Shown: positions 36,267-45,414, numbered from the stretch's first letter. The stretch is 64,000 nucleotides of DNA from Mesoaciditoga sp. (GCA_015491995.1 WGFY01000071.1:1-64000); one strand, 5' to 3'. Made by a program: numbers and translations. The notes: generated by a model not told the origin, from the sequence alone.

Positions 36267-36899
36267 TTGAATTTGCTGGCAATTGATACATCCTCTGACT
36301 GGCTGAAGATAGCCTTGAAAGCGGATGGCGAAATCAGAATAACCACCTTGAAATCTCAAAATAGACATTCAGATTTTTTAATGAATGAGATAGATCATGT
36401 GATGAAATCTGCGAATTTTGATATTGGGAAACTTGATGTGATAGGATGCATAACAGGTCCAGGACATTTCACCGGAATAAGAAGTGGTATGGCTTCCATA
36501 AAAGCCATGGCTTTCGCGTATTCGCTAAAAGTGATGGGACTGACTTACCCAGAATGTTTTCGAACTGAAGAACCGATTGTCCTTTTAAGAAAAGCTAGGA
36601 AGGGATGGTGGTATTTTTCCGAATTCAACGGAAAATCGTGGGATTACTCGTTGGAACCTTCGAATTCTCTTTCGAAACTTTTGAAAGAGAAAAAAGCGAT
36701 TTCAGAAGAAAAGATAGATAATTTGAACGTAAAAGCCATCACCAGACCCATATTCACGGGTTTTGACATGATCGAAGTTATGGAAAAGTTTTTCAAAGAA
36801 GGTAAAAACATTCACGATCATATAAGCATAAAGCCTTTTTACGTTCAAAAACCAGTGGCGGAAGAAAGGCTAAGCGAGAGGAAACGGGGTATGCGATGA
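36267..36899 (+). CDS. tsaB: tRNA threonylcarbamoyladenosine biosynthesis protein TsaB
   Basis: A 210-aa ASKHA-fold partner of TsaD and TsaE in t6A37 formation. Family signatures are LLAIDTSSDWLKIAL at the N-terminus and ITGPGHFTGIRSGMASIKAMA (about 73-92, shown in part). TsaB is catalytically silent and holds TsaD. TTG start follows AAAGGATGATG. It overlaps the HEAT gene by 4 bp; tsaD and tsaE are not in this window. Confidence 0.92.
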   Translation: MNLLAIDTSSDWLKIALKADGEIRITTLKSQNRHSDFLMNEIDHVMKSANFDIGKLDVIGCITGPGHFTGIRSGMASIKAMAFAYSLKVMGLTYPECFRTEEPIVLLRKARKGWWYFSEFNGKSWDYSLEPSNSLSKLLKEKKAISEEKIDNLNVKAITRPIFTGFDMIEVMEKFFKEGKNIHDHISIKPFYVQKPVAEERLSERKRGMR

Positions 36900-38191
36900 A
36901 AGAAAGCCCACGTAAAACGCTGAACAGGCTAAAAAGAAATATCATCGAACTTGAAGCGCAGAAAATTTCAGAAGGCCTTGAATCTTCAAATGATGTCATC
37001 GTTGTGGCCACTCTGAACGAATTGAAGAGATTGAAAGACCCATTTCACATGCACAAAGGAATGGTTTTTCTCTCGAGCAGTTCAGATGATGTGATCATCG
37101 CGGCACTCAAATATTTGAATGCCGTGGAACATCCACTCTCACTTGAAGAGATTACACCTCTTTTAAAAAGGGGTATGAAAATTCGAAGAGAAGTCGCAAA
37201 AATAGCAAGACTTATGGAATACAGCCAAGCTTGTGAAATTCTCAAGAAACTCATCAAAGATCATTTAGCAGAAGTTAAAATTGCAGCGATGCGCACCATC
37301 TCCGAAATTGGATGCGAAAAGCTTTTGAAAGATGTTGAAGAAGTCGCAAATGATGTAAATCCAAAAGTTTCCGTGGTTGCAATTGGGACACTTGCAGAGC
37401 TTGGTGGAGATGTCGAAGGCAAGCTTTTAACGGAGATCGTATCGAATGCATCTCTGCCAGATAAAATCAGAATTGAAGCTTTGAAAGTGTACGTAAAAAA
37501 TTCGATTGGACCGTTAAAATTTCTCAAGGAGATTGCGACCTCTTCCCATCCCGCTTTATCATCTAAGGCACTTGAACTCATGGGAGAGATGAAATGTGAT
37601 GAGGTTTGGGATACGCTTGAAAATGTTCTGTCGGATTCCAAAAACATTCCGTTACGTATTTGCGCTGCGCTTAGCGCTTTAAAAAGTTGTAAAGATAAAA
37701 CTGAAGTTGAAGATGTTGCCATTGGCTACCTCACTCATCCATCGTTAAAGGTTAAGATATCGGCATTCAAAATTGTTATGAAGACGGAAAACATACGCGC
37801 CGTTGAATTTGTAAATGACTTTTTGAAATCTGAGAATTCAGAGTTGATAAAGGTTGCGGTACCATTTGTTTACAAATATCCAGATGAAGATAACGTTCAA
37901 ATGCTGAAAAAAATGGTTGAAGAAGGCAATGAAAAAGCTATAATATCAGCTTTGAAGGTCTTAAAAAAATTGAAATTGAGAAACGAATCCGCGTCGAAAT
38001 ACCTTGATAGAAATTATCCAATTAACGTGAGAACTCAAGCTTTAAGAACTCTTGCAGCTGTAAATGATATCTTCGATGAAGATCTGAAGGGAATTGTGAC
38101 GTCAAGCGAACCTTTGGAATTCAGGATCGCGGCACTCGATGGATTGGCTACAATTGCCCCAGAAAAATTGTTGGAATTGGAGGAAAGCTGA
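36896..38191 (+). CDS. HEAT-repeat protein
   Basis: A 431-aa alpha-solenoid built of about ten HEAT-like repeats of 30-35 residues, for example DHLAEVKIAAMRTISEIG and DVNPKVSVVAIGTLAELGG. No catalytic motif. Such scaffolds bind proteins or nucleic acids. It overlaps tsaB and ends one base before the Mrp ATPase, so the three are probably co-translated; a functional link to Fe-S assembly is speculative. Confidence 0.85.
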   Translation: MKESPRKTLNRLKRNIIELEAQKISEGLESSNDVIVVATLNELKRLKDPFHMHKGMVFLSSSSDDVIIAALKYLNAVEHPLSLEEITPLLKRGMKIRREVAKIARLMEYSQACEILKKLIKDHLAEVKIAAMRTISEIGCEKLLKDVEEVANDVNPKVSVVAIGTLAELGGDVEGKLLTEIVSNASLPDKIRIEALKVYVKNSIGPLKFLKEIATSSHPALSSKALELMGEMKCDEVWDTLENVLSDSKNIPLRICAALSALKSCKDKTEVEDVAIGYLTHPSLKVKISAFKIVMKTENIRAVEFVNDFLKSENSELIKVAVPFVYKYPDEDNVQMLKKMVEEGNEKAIISALKVLKKLKLRNESASKYLDRNYPINVRTQALRTLAAVNDIFDEDLKGIVTSSEPLEFRIAALDGLATIAPEKLLELEES

Positions 38192-38935
38192 ATGAAAACT
38201 TTAATGGTCACAAGTGGCAAAGGCGGAGTGGGAAAATCCACGGTTGCCGTTAATCTCGCGATGGAGCTTTCTTTAAGTGGTTACAACGTTGGGCTTATGG
38301 ATGTCGATATCCATGGTCCAAATGATCACATAATGCTTGGGATAGACAAACCTAAGATAATGACTGATGGTAAGCGTTTTACGCCTATCGAAGTTGGAAG
38401 CTTGAAATTCATGACAATTGCATCTGCAATAGAAAACGATACTCCGATAATATGGAGAGGTCCGTTGAAGGCAAAACTCATAGATCAATTCATCCAAGAT
38501 ACGGCATGGGGTGAGTTGGACTACATGATACTTGACTTTCCACCCGGAAGTGGAGATGAACCTCTTGAGGTCCTGAAAGTGTATGACAACAAAATGGATG
38601 GCGCTGTAATTGTTACCACGCCTCAGAAGGTTGCGCTTGGAGATGTTGAAAAGATCATGAATTTTTTGAAAAAAATGAAAGTTCCGATAATAGGGATTTG
38701 GGAGAATATGTCTTACTACACATGTCCCCATTGTGGGAAACGGCATTATCTTTTTGGGAAGCACACTGATGAATTGGCAGAGAAGATGGATGTCGATGTG
38801 ATCGCGAGAATACCGCTTATTCCGGAAATAGGAGAAAGATTTGGAGCGGTCAATCTCTTCCTTACGCGAAGTGAGGGTGAGGTAAGAGAAAAATTCGAGA
38901 AGGCCGTCAAAGAAATAGTTGAGGAATTAGGCTGA
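38192..38935 (+). CDS. Mrp/NBP35-type P-loop ATPase, Fe-S carrier
   Basis: A 247-aa Mrp/ApbC ATPase that carries and transfers Fe-S clusters. It has the deviant Walker A TSGKGGVGKSTVAVNLA, the switch VDIHGPNDHIMLG, MILDFPPGSGDEPL, and the cluster-binding CPHC motif with Cys178 and Cys181. The N-terminal DUF59 domain of long Mrp proteins is absent, so this is the short form. ATG directly follows the stop of the HEAT gene. Confidence 0.93.
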   Translation: MKTLMVTSGKGGVGKSTVAVNLAMELSLSGYNVGLMDVDIHGPNDHIMLGIDKPKIMTDGKRFTPIEVGSLKFMTIASAIENDTPIIWRGPLKAKLIDQFIQDTAWGELDYMILDFPPGSGDEPLEVLKVYDNKMDGAVIVTTPQKVALGDVEKIMNFLKKMKVPIIGIWENMSYYTCPHCGKRHYLFGKHTDELAEKMDVDVIARIPLIPEIGERFGAVNLFLTRSEGEVREKFEKAVKEIVEELG

Positions 38936-38954
38936 GACCTTTTAAAAGGGGGGT

Positions 38955-39974
38955 ATGATGAGAAAACAACGTATTAGATTAGGAGTGATTGGAGCTGGCA
39001 TAGCGGCGAAAAAACTACATCTTCCAGCTCTTAGAAAACTTTCCGATTTTTACGAGATCACGGCCGTTACAAGTGGGCACATAGAAGGTGCTGAAGAATT
39101 TTCTCAAATGCTCGACAACAAGGCGCAAGTTTTCAACAATTACCATCACCTCATAGTTTCTGGCATGATAGATGCAGTTGATGTGGCAGTTCCACCACAA
39201 TTCAACTTCGATATAGTGCAAGATGCACTTAGGAACGGGATCCATGTGATATGTGAAAAGCCAATTGCCGAAAATACGATGTCAGCCAAAAAAATTTTGA
39301 AATTGGCAAGGGCATATGATAAAGTTTTTGTTCTCGCGGAAAGTCAACGCTACGATCCGGAGCTAAAACATATTTCAGAGCTGATTCGAATAGGAAAAAT
39401 TGGAAAGCCATCTTTGTTTGACTGGAATGTCATCGTTAACTTTAGGGAAAGCAACGAATATGTCAAAACTTCGTGGAGGAAAGCCCCAAAACATATCGGT
39501 GGTTTTCTTTCAGATGGAGGAGTTCACCATATGGCGGTATTGCGCGAGATATTTGGAGAAGTGGAAGAAGTTTCGGCAATGGTAACCAAGGTGAACGGTC
39601 AAATTGGCGGAGAAGATACGATGACGTTGAGTATGCAATTTAAAAGTGGGATGATCGGGAATTATTCTGTGAGTTACGGTCTTCGAGCGCCTGCACACAA
39701 GAGTTTAAAAATATACGGGACTTCCGGTAAGATGCGGGTTACTCCACGAGAAATAGAAGTGATCAAAGAAAATGAGGAAATAGAGAAATATCCAGCACAG
39801 ATAGTGAATCTCTTTGAAGAAGAGTTCAAGGAGTTCTATCGTGCCGTTGCCGAGAACGCATCTGTTAAAACGGGCACTCCAGAATCAGCTTTGATTGATT
39901 TAGCCATTATAGAGGCAGGCGTAAGATCTTCAAAATTAGGCTGTGTGGTTAAAATTGACGAATTACTTGAATAA
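38955..39974 (+). CDS. Gfo/Idh/MocA family oxidoreductase
   Basis: A 339-aa NAD(P)-dependent oxidoreductase. The Rossmann half opens with RLGVIGAGIAAKKLHLPAL and carries VICEKPIAEN (the family EKP motif with Lys). The C-terminal alpha/beta domain includes GGFLSDGGVHHMAVLREIFG, with the usual D..xH catalytic pair. Substrate, probably a sugar or cyclitol derivative, is unknown. A strong AAAGGGGGG precedes ATG 38955/38958. Confidence 0.88.
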   Translation: MMRKQRIRLGVIGAGIAAKKLHLPALRKLSDFYEITAVTSGHIEGAEEFSQMLDNKAQVFNNYHHLIVSGMIDAVDVAVPPQFNFDIVQDALRNGIHVICEKPIAENTMSAKKILKLARAYDKVFVLAESQRYDPELKHISELIRIGKIGKPSLFDWNVIVNFRESNEYVKTSWRKAPKHIGGFLSDGGVHHMAVLREIFGEVEEVSAMVTKVNGQIGGEDTMTLSMQFKSGMIGNYSVSYGLRAPAHKSLKIYGTSGKMRVTPREIEVIKENEEIEKYPAQIVNLFEEEFKEFYRAVAENASVKTGTPESALIDLAIIEAGVRSSKLGCVVKIDELLE

Positions 39975-40455
39975 AATAGTTTTAGAGACGCCCATCGGTA
40001 ACCTTTACGTCTTGGGGAAAAATGAGAAAATAGTGCGCATAAGTTTTACCGACAAACCATTCTCCGATTCTAAAACCGTTAAAAAATTGTCAGGAATGAT
40101 GAGAAAAGCTGTTGAAGAGATGGAAGAATATTTCGGCGGGGAAAGAAAAAAGTTTGACTTTGACTTCACCTTTTTGAATGGGACGAATTTTCAAATATCC
40201 GTGTGGAAAGCAACTGAAAGAATTCAATATGGCAAGGTGAAATCCTATTCTGATATCGCACGTGAGATAGGAAGACCTAAGGCTTACAGAGCTGTGGCAA
40301 ATGCGTTGGGAGCCAATCCACTGGTCATCGTGGTGCCTTGCCATAGGATTATTTCCCAAAGTGGTATAGGCGGTTTCACTTCTGGAGTATGGAGAAAAAA
40401 ATGGCTCTTGGGCCATGAAAAAAACACGCACGAATTAGAGGAGGATATGTTATGA
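39955..40455 (+). CDS. ogt: Methylated-DNA--protein-cysteine methyltransferase
   Basis: About 166 aa from TTG 39955 (GTG 39943 also possible). Suicide repair protein that takes the alkyl group from O6-alkylguanine. The active site VVPCHRIISQ holds the acceptor Cys; the helix-turn-helix YSDIAREIGRPKAYRAVANALGAN supplies the Arg finger. An N-terminal ribonuclease-like domain precedes it. The start overlaps the oxidoreductase by about 20 bp and the stop overlaps the next gene. Confidence 0.93.
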   Translation: MTNYLNKIVLETPIGNLYVLGKNEKIVRISFTDKPFSDSKTVKKLSGMMRKAVEEMEEYFGGERKKFDFDFTFLNGTNFQISVWKATERIQYGKVKSYSDIAREIGRPKAYRAVANALGANPLVIVVPCHRIISQSGIGGFTSGVWRKKWLLGHEKNTHELEEDML

Positions 40456-41642
40456 TCGTTAAACCTTTTAAAGCGCTTAGGCCTGTAAAAGAATATGCCG
40501 AAAGGGTCCAATGCCCACCTTACGATGTTGTAAGCCTGAATGAGGCGAAAAAGGCGGTGAAAGATCCGTATTCTTTTATGAGTGTGATCAGGCCAGATGC
40601 CGTTGCAAAAGAAGGCGAGAGCATATATGAAGTGGCAAGCATGGAACTTAAAAGGCTTGTTGAAAAGAAGGTGTTAACACGCCATGAAAAGCCTGCTTTT
40701 TACATGTATTCTCAAATGATGAACGATCATTCACAAACTGGTTTGGTTGCGTGTGTTGATACCAGTGAATATCCAGAACGTATAAAACGTCATGAACTTA
40801 CAAGAGCTGACAAGGAAGAAGAAAGAACCAAACACATGCTCAGCACGCGTGCAAATACAGGGCAGGTGTTTCTCACGTATAAAAGCGTTGATGGAATAAA
40901 AAAACTCCTTGATCCTACAAAAGCAAATCTACTTTATGAGGTGAAAAGCGAAAACCCGGAAGTAATCCATCGTGTTTACTCAGTTGACGATCCCATGCTG
41001 ATAGATGAGATTACAAAAGCTTTTAGTGCGATACCTGCCTTTTACATAGCTGACGGACACCACAGGGCGTCCGCCTCCGCGCGCGTGTCCAAAGAAATTG
41101 GTGGGAACGGAGAATGGAATTATTTTATGGCCACTATTTTTCCACATGATGAACTCGACTTAATGGGCTACCATAGGATCGTAAAAGATTTGAACGGCAT
41201 GAGTGCTCAAGACTTTTTGGCCCGTGTTAAAATCGCCGGTTTTGATGTCTCTGCAGTTTCTAATGTGGTGGAACCAGCTGCAACTCACCATTTTGGAATG
41301 TATCTGAATGGGCGATGGTATGAACTTAGAGCACTTGACGTGGAAGAATCGGATCCGATAAAACGTTTAGATGTTTCCATATTGCAAGAAAGAATTTTAA
41401 GTGCGATATTTGCCATAACAGATCCAAGGACGGATCCAAAAATAGGTTTTGTAGGTGGAATTCATGGAGTAAATTCCTTGCAGAGCTTCGTCAACAGTGG
41501 AAAATACGCAGTTGCATTTGCACTTTATCCAACTCAAATAGAAGATGTCATGAATGTTGCCGACGCGAACTTGTTCATGCCGCCAAAATCAACTTGGTTT
41601 GAACCCAAATTACGTAGCGGTCTACTTGTACACACTTTTTGA
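40452..41642 (+). CDS. DUF1015 family protein, ParB/SerK-like
   Basis: A 396-aa protein of the DUF1015 family: VKPFKALRPVKEYAERVQCPPYDVV at the N-terminus (shown in part), HELTRADKEEERTKHM, and the hallmark AFYIADGHHRASASA near residue 200. The DGHHR motif is shared with ParB-superfamily serine kinases (SerK), so a kinase or nucleotidase role is possible but not shown. It begins inside the ogt stop (4-bp overlap). Confidence 0.8.
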   Translation: MIVKPFKALRPVKEYAERVQCPPYDVVSLNEAKKAVKDPYSFMSVIRPDAVAKEGESIYEVASMELKRLVEKKVLTRHEKPAFYMYSQMMNDHSQTGLVACVDTSEYPERIKRHELTRADKEEERTKHMLSTRANTGQVFLTYKSVDGIKKLLDPTKANLLYEVKSENPEVIHRVYSVDDPMLIDEITKAFSAIPAFYIADGHHRASASARVSKEIGGNGEWNYFMATIFPHDELDLMGYHRIVKDLNGMSAQDFLARVKIAGFDVSAVSNVVEPAATHHFGMYLNGRWYELRALDVEESDPIKRLDVSILQERILSAIFAITDPRTDPKIGFVGGIHGVNSLQSFVNSGKYAVAFALYPTQIEDVMNVADANLFMPPKSTWFEPKLRSGLLVHTF

Positions 41643-41693
41643 AAAGCTTAAAATTCACTGAGTTTTACGAATTTTGAAAGGAGAGGAGTCAAA

Positions 41694-42176
41694 ATGAGCG
41701 AATTCAAAGTGGTGAGTTTTATAATTGGAGATGAAGAGTACGCGTTGGATATAATGAAAATAGACAGTATCATAGAGATAAAAAAGATATTAAGCATACC
41801 ACAATCTCCGCCTTTTGTTGAGGGAGTTATAAACTTTCGCGGAACCGTTGTCCCGGTGATAAACGGAAGAAAGAAATTTCTTATCAAATCGTTGAAAAAT
41901 GGGGATAAACGAAGTGAAAGGGCAATAGTCGTGAATTTTGAAAATAAGAAAGTTGCCATACTCGTTGATGAGGTTAAAGAAGTTCTTACACTTTCTCAGA
42001 ACACCCTGGAAGAACCTCCATCAGAGATTTCTGATGTTTCTAACGAATACATAAGTGCGATTGCCAACATAGATGGGCGCATGATAATCATCCTTGATGC
42101 CGGTAAAATCTTGAACAGGAAAGAAAGTTCAGAGATATCCAATATGGTAAAAAAAGAAAGTGTTGAGGGGAGGTAG
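41694..42176 (+). CDS. cheW: Chemotaxis coupling protein CheW
   Basis: A 160-aa CheW: double beta-barrel scaffold linking chemoreceptors to CheA. Diagnostic segments are EEYALDIMKIDSIIE, PPFVEGVINFRGTVVPVI and VAILVDEVKEVLTL. AAGGAGAGGAG precedes the ATG. It is separate from the cheC/cheD/flagellar cluster and is followed by a mini-ORF and the PurH-like gene. Confidence 0.95.
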   Translation: MSEFKVVSFIIGDEEYALDIMKIDSIIEIKKILSIPQSPPFVEGVINFRGTVVPVINGRKKFLIKSLKNGDKRSERAIVVNFENKKVAILVDEVKEVLTLSQNTLEEPPSEISDVSNEYISAIANIDGRMIIILDAGKILNRKESSEISNMVKKESVEGR

Positions 42177-42180
42177 TGTG

Positions 42181-42204
42181 ATGCTTTCATCAAGTATCAC
42201 ATGA
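42181..42204 (+). CDS. Seven-codon leader ORF before the PurH-like gene
   Basis: ATG at 42181 is placed 7 nt after GGGGAGG, an ideal ribosome-binding site, and encodes MLSSSIT before TGA at 42202. The next gene begins with TTG at 42211, 6 nt after this stop, in the same frame and with no ribosome-binding site of its own. Reinitiation coupling or a leader peptide is inferred. Confidence 0.4.
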   Translation: MLSSSIT

Positions 42205-42210
42205 CGTTCT

Positions 42211-43524
42211 TTGAATGTGAACAGAGCTTTTATAGAGCATGAAACGGGTCATTTCGGATGGCTTAAGGAAAAAATGAATGAATTTGGCGTTGAAGTGTTA
42301 ACAAAAAATGACTTTAACGATCTTTTCAATCTTAATTCTGAAATTTCGAAAACTGCTGAAAACAACGTTGAAGGTATAGATCTAATGGCGATAGATCTTG
42401 AAGAAAAGCCAACCAAGCTGGATGAGAATTCAATATTGAACGGTATCGAGCCTTGGAAATATTCCGTGATTTACTCATGCATGAAAAATTACAGGAATTC
42501 CATTATTCTGGTTGATCCAGATGATTTTGAATTGGTTATAGAATCTCTGAACGAATGTGGTGACATAACTCTGCAAGACAGAAGACTTTTATCGCTTAAA
42601 GCCTTGTACAGGCTGTTGAGAATAGGATCGTTAACTCACAAAGAGTTGAGTGAGCTTTTCGCGACAGAAAAGTTTGAAACTTTGATATTGGAAGAGATCG
42701 TACCATTACGTTATGGAGAGAATCCCCATCAATTTGCACACATATCAAAAGTGGCAAAAGAAAATGCTTTTTTTGATTTTGTGGACGAAGATACGCTGTT
42801 CGGTATGAGCTACAACAACCTCATAGATCTTCATCTTGCGATGGTAACTCTTAAAAATCTTGGTGGTAGATTCGCCATTAGAGTTCATCATGGAAGTATA
42901 GTAGAGGTCAAGAGACAAAACCTTGATTTCAAAGAGGCACGAGGAGTGCTTGTGGCCAACTTCATAAACGATGATTTGACAAAAGCACTTAAAGAAAATG
43001 AATTGGACGTGGTGGCACTTCCGAACACTTCAAAGATAAAAGCAAGGAAAATTTTGGATTTTGATGAAGATAAAATTGTTTTGAGCGATAGAACATACAG
43101 ATATCTTGATAAGAACTTCATCATTCAAACTTCTGATCCATTGAATGAGATGCGTTTCATCTCTGAAGAAAACGATGAGCAATACAAATGGGCGAATGTG
43201 ATCGCCGCACTTTCAAATTCCATGGCCTGTTGTATATTTAAAGGTGGTGAAATGTTGGCGCTTGGAAGTGGTCAACCAGATCAGATTGATGCATTGGAGA
43301 TAGCTCTGATACGTGCCAAAAGAGAATCTAAAGATGTCACTGGCGCCATATTCGCGTTTGATGGCCCTATAAAAGATATGAGAGTGGTTGATGCTTTGAT
43401 CATGATCGGATCCGGAACGATCATCGAACCTGGTGGATCCAAAAAAGACAAAAAGGTCAAAGAAAGAATAGAAACCGCTGGCATGAAAATCGTTTTTTCA
43501 GGAAAAAGGCGGTACAAACATTGA
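42211..43524 (+). CDS. Divergent PurH-like protein (AICAR transformylase fold)
   Basis: A 437-aa protein related to bifunctional PurH. The C-terminal two-thirds align with AICAR formyltransferase: LRYGENPHQ, MSYNNLIDLHLAM, ALSNSMACCIFKGGEMLALGSGQ and PGGSKKDKKVKE. Key residues differ: the catalytic Lys-His of KHxxPCGAA reads RVHHGSIVEV, and the IMP-cyclohydrolase KTLHP motif is absent from the short N-terminal domain. No other purine gene is adjacent. A changed or lost activity is likely. TTG 42211 or GTG 42217 is the start. Confidence 0.7.
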   Translation: MNVNRAFIEHETGHFGWLKEKMNEFGVEVLTKNDFNDLFNLNSEISKTAENNVEGIDLMAIDLEEKPTKLDENSILNGIEPWKYSVIYSCMKNYRNSIILVDPDDFELVIESLNECGDITLQDRRLLSLKALYRLLRIGSLTHKELSELFATEKFETLILEEIVPLRYGENPHQFAHISKVAKENAFFDFVDEDTLFGMSYNNLIDLHLAMVTLKNLGGRFAIRVHHGSIVEVKRQNLDFKEARGVLVANFINDDLTKALKENELDVVALPNTSKIKARKILDFDEDKIVLSDRTYRYLDKNFIIQTSDPLNEMRFISEENDEQYKWANVIAALSNSMACCIFKGGEMLALGSGQPDQIDALEIALIRAKRESKDVTGAIFAFDGPIKDMRVVDALIMIGSGTIIEPGGSKKDKKVKERIETAGMKIVFSGKRRYKH

Positions 43525-44531
43525 AAATGGTAAAAGTTGGTCTTGTTGGCCTTGGAACTGTTGGTGGCGGTTTTTACGATATATCAAAAAAGAGGAAGGA
43601 ATTTCAGATCACTAAAATATTGAACAGATCTGAAAGAAAATACGTTACTCACTATGTTCCTGACGAGATGATAGCAAGCGATCTGCATGATCTGATTGAA
43701 AGAGTTGACATCGTTGTGGAAGCGGTGGGAGGGATTGATTTTCCCAACAAGGTGATATCTCAAGCGCTTATCAGTGGAAAAGATGTCGTGACGGCTAACA
43801 AAGCGTTGATCGCCGATAAAGGAGATGAACTTCTCAAACTTTCCGAGAAAATGGGAAGGAAATTGCTTTTCGGTGCAAGTGTGGGAGGAGGAATGCCTGC
43901 TCTTCTTAACCTTCAATACCATTCTTTAGGAAAGGTAACACGTGTTTATGGAATTCTCAACGCAACTTCAAATTTCGTGCTTTCAAAAATGTCTCAAGGA
44001 ATGGACATGTCAAGAGCTGTCAAAATAGCCCAAGAAGAAGGATATGCCGAGCAAGATCCAAGCGACGATATTTCCGGAATGGATGCCACACGCAAACTTG
44101 CGATAATATGTGCATACATCACAGGAAAACTTCCGAACTTGAAAGGTATCTTTGTAAACCAGCTCCAAATTAACCAAGAACAAATATCGTACGTTGAAAG
44201 CATGGAAATGGTTGTGAAACCGATAGCCTACATGAAGATCAAAAGCAATGGAATTGAATTATGGGTTGGACCAGCAGCACTTTCTAAAAATTCTAAGATG
44301 GCCAAAACAAACGGAACTGAAAATTGTTTGATCATCGAAGGCGAAAGCGGGATCAATTCTTTAACAGGTGTAGGCGCTGGTCGAAATCCAACGGCATTTT
44401 CCGTGATGGCAGACGTCATATCAATTGCAAAAGGCAATGCTACACTTCCTTATTTTAAAAAAGATGAAACCCTTAACATTTTAGAACCGGCCTTCAAAGA
44501 GATAAAAGGTGTAAAAATAATCGACACTTAA
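43521..44531 (+). CDS. hom: Homoserine dehydrogenase
   Basis: A 336-aa enzyme for aspartate-semialdehyde to homoserine. VGLVGLGTVGGG is the NAD(P) loop; SGKDVVTANKALIA, FGASVGGGMPAL, ILNATSNFVLSKM and EGYAEQDPSDDISGMDATRKL are family boxes. There is no C-terminal ACT domain, so feedback control by threonine through ACT is not expected. TTG at 43521 overlaps the previous stop, 8 nt after AAAGGCGG. Its TAA overlaps the stop of the convergent lipase gene. Confidence 0.92.
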   Translation: MKMVKVGLVGLGTVGGGFYDISKKRKEFQITKILNRSERKYVTHYVPDEMIASDLHDLIERVDIVVEAVGGIDFPNKVISQALISGKDVVTANKALIADKGDELLKLSEKMGRKLLFGASVGGGMPALLNLQYHSLGKVTRVYGILNATSNFVLSKMSQGMDMSRAVKIAQEEGYAEQDPSDDISGMDATRKLAIICAYITGKLPNLKGIFVNQLQINQEQISYVESMEMVVKPIAYMKIKSNGIELWVGPAALSKNSKMAKTNGTENCLIIEGESGINSLTGVGAGRNPTAFSVMADVISIAKGNATLPYFKKDETLNILEPAFKEIKGVKIIDT

Positions 44532-45343
44532 GCCCTTTCAACGATCCAATCGACTATCGTTTTCCTGAATTCATGAGAAAGTTTTGGATCACAAAAGATC
44601 TCATGATAGGCTCCTTTGAAGATCTTCATCTTTTTGTCCTGTGATGATATCTTTGAAAAGAGTCTTTTCGTTCCTTTATTTGGAACTACCTTGTCTTGTT
44701 CTCCTGCAAGCAGTAGTACCGGCAGCGTGAATTCGTTCGCTTTTTCAAAGAGGATGTCTATGTTCTTGAACATCTCTGCTGCCAATCTCGCACTGATTTT
44801 GCTATGAACAAGTGGATCGCTTGTGTACTCCTTAACTACGTCGTCGTTTCTCGACAAATCTTTTGGATCTATATCATTGTTAAAGGTTAGAGTTGGCAAA
44901 ATGGAAGAAAATAGCTTTACCAAGAGTTTCAAAACACCTGAAACGTTTTCGAATGTAAAAGCGCCACTTGAAAGGATAACCCCTTTAGCAGCACTGTTGG
45001 GGTATTCTTCAACGAATCTGGCGGTTATGAGTCCTCCAAGGCTATGACCTAAGATGAAGAGAGGAACATCACACTTTTCACCTTCAACGAAGAAGTTCAG
45101 ATCATCCAAAAAATTTTTGAAGGATCTAACATGTCCTTTTTTTCCAGGATTTTCACCATGTCCCCTTTGATCAAAACCAACCATTTCAACATTTGCTTCG
45201 CTGAACTCATCGAAGATCACATCATAACGTCCCACATGTTCACCCAATCCATGGACTACAACGAGCTTTGCCTTGCGATCTTTGACAGTCCATCTTTTAA
45301 CGGTCGTTTCTCTACCGTTTATGTCAATTTTTTCTGTTTTCAC
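44528..45343 (-). CDS. Alpha/beta hydrolase, monoacylglycerol lipase-like
   Basis: A 271-aa serine hydrolase of the Hydrolase_4 (lysophospholipase/monoglyceride lipase) family. VVVHGLGEHVGRYD and FDQRGHGENPGKKGHV are the oxyanion and cap entry segments; the nucleophile elbow is GHSLGG, the acid AGEQDKVVP, and the base His is in GAYHEIF. No signal peptide, so cytoplasmic. GTG start after AAAGGGGGAA. It is transcribed from the - half of the symmetric promoter at 45382. Confidence 0.88.
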   Translation of the reverse strand: MKTEKIDINGRETTVKRWTVKDRKAKLVVVHGLGEHVGRYDVIFDEFSEANVEMVGFDQRGHGENPGKKGHVRSFKNFLDDLNFFVEGEKCDVPLFILGHSLGGLITARFVEEYPNSAAKGVILSSGAFTFENVSGVLKLLVKLFSSILPTLTFNNDIDPKDLSRNDDVVKEYTSDPLVHSKISARLAAEMFKNIDILFEKANEFTLPVLLLAGEQDKVVPNKGTKRLFSKISSQDKKMKIFKGAYHEIFCDPKLSHEFRKTIVDWIVERA

Positions 45344-45381
45344 AACAAATTCCCCCTTTAAGTCGAAATACCATCGAAGAT

Positions 45382-45414
45382 ATTTTAACAGAAAATCAAG
45401 TGATCTGTTAAAAT
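45382..45414. promoter_or_regulatory. Symmetric, fully overlapping bidirectional promoter
   Basis: An inverted repeat (TTTTAACAGA at 45383-45392, TCTGTTAAAA at 45404-45413) encodes a promoter on each strand. On + it reads TTAACA (45385-45390), 18 bp, TAAAAT (45409-45414). On - it reads TTAACA (45411-45406), 18 bp, TAAAAT (45387-45382). Each -35 overlaps the other strand's -10, so the two directions should exclude each other. Confidence 0.65.
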
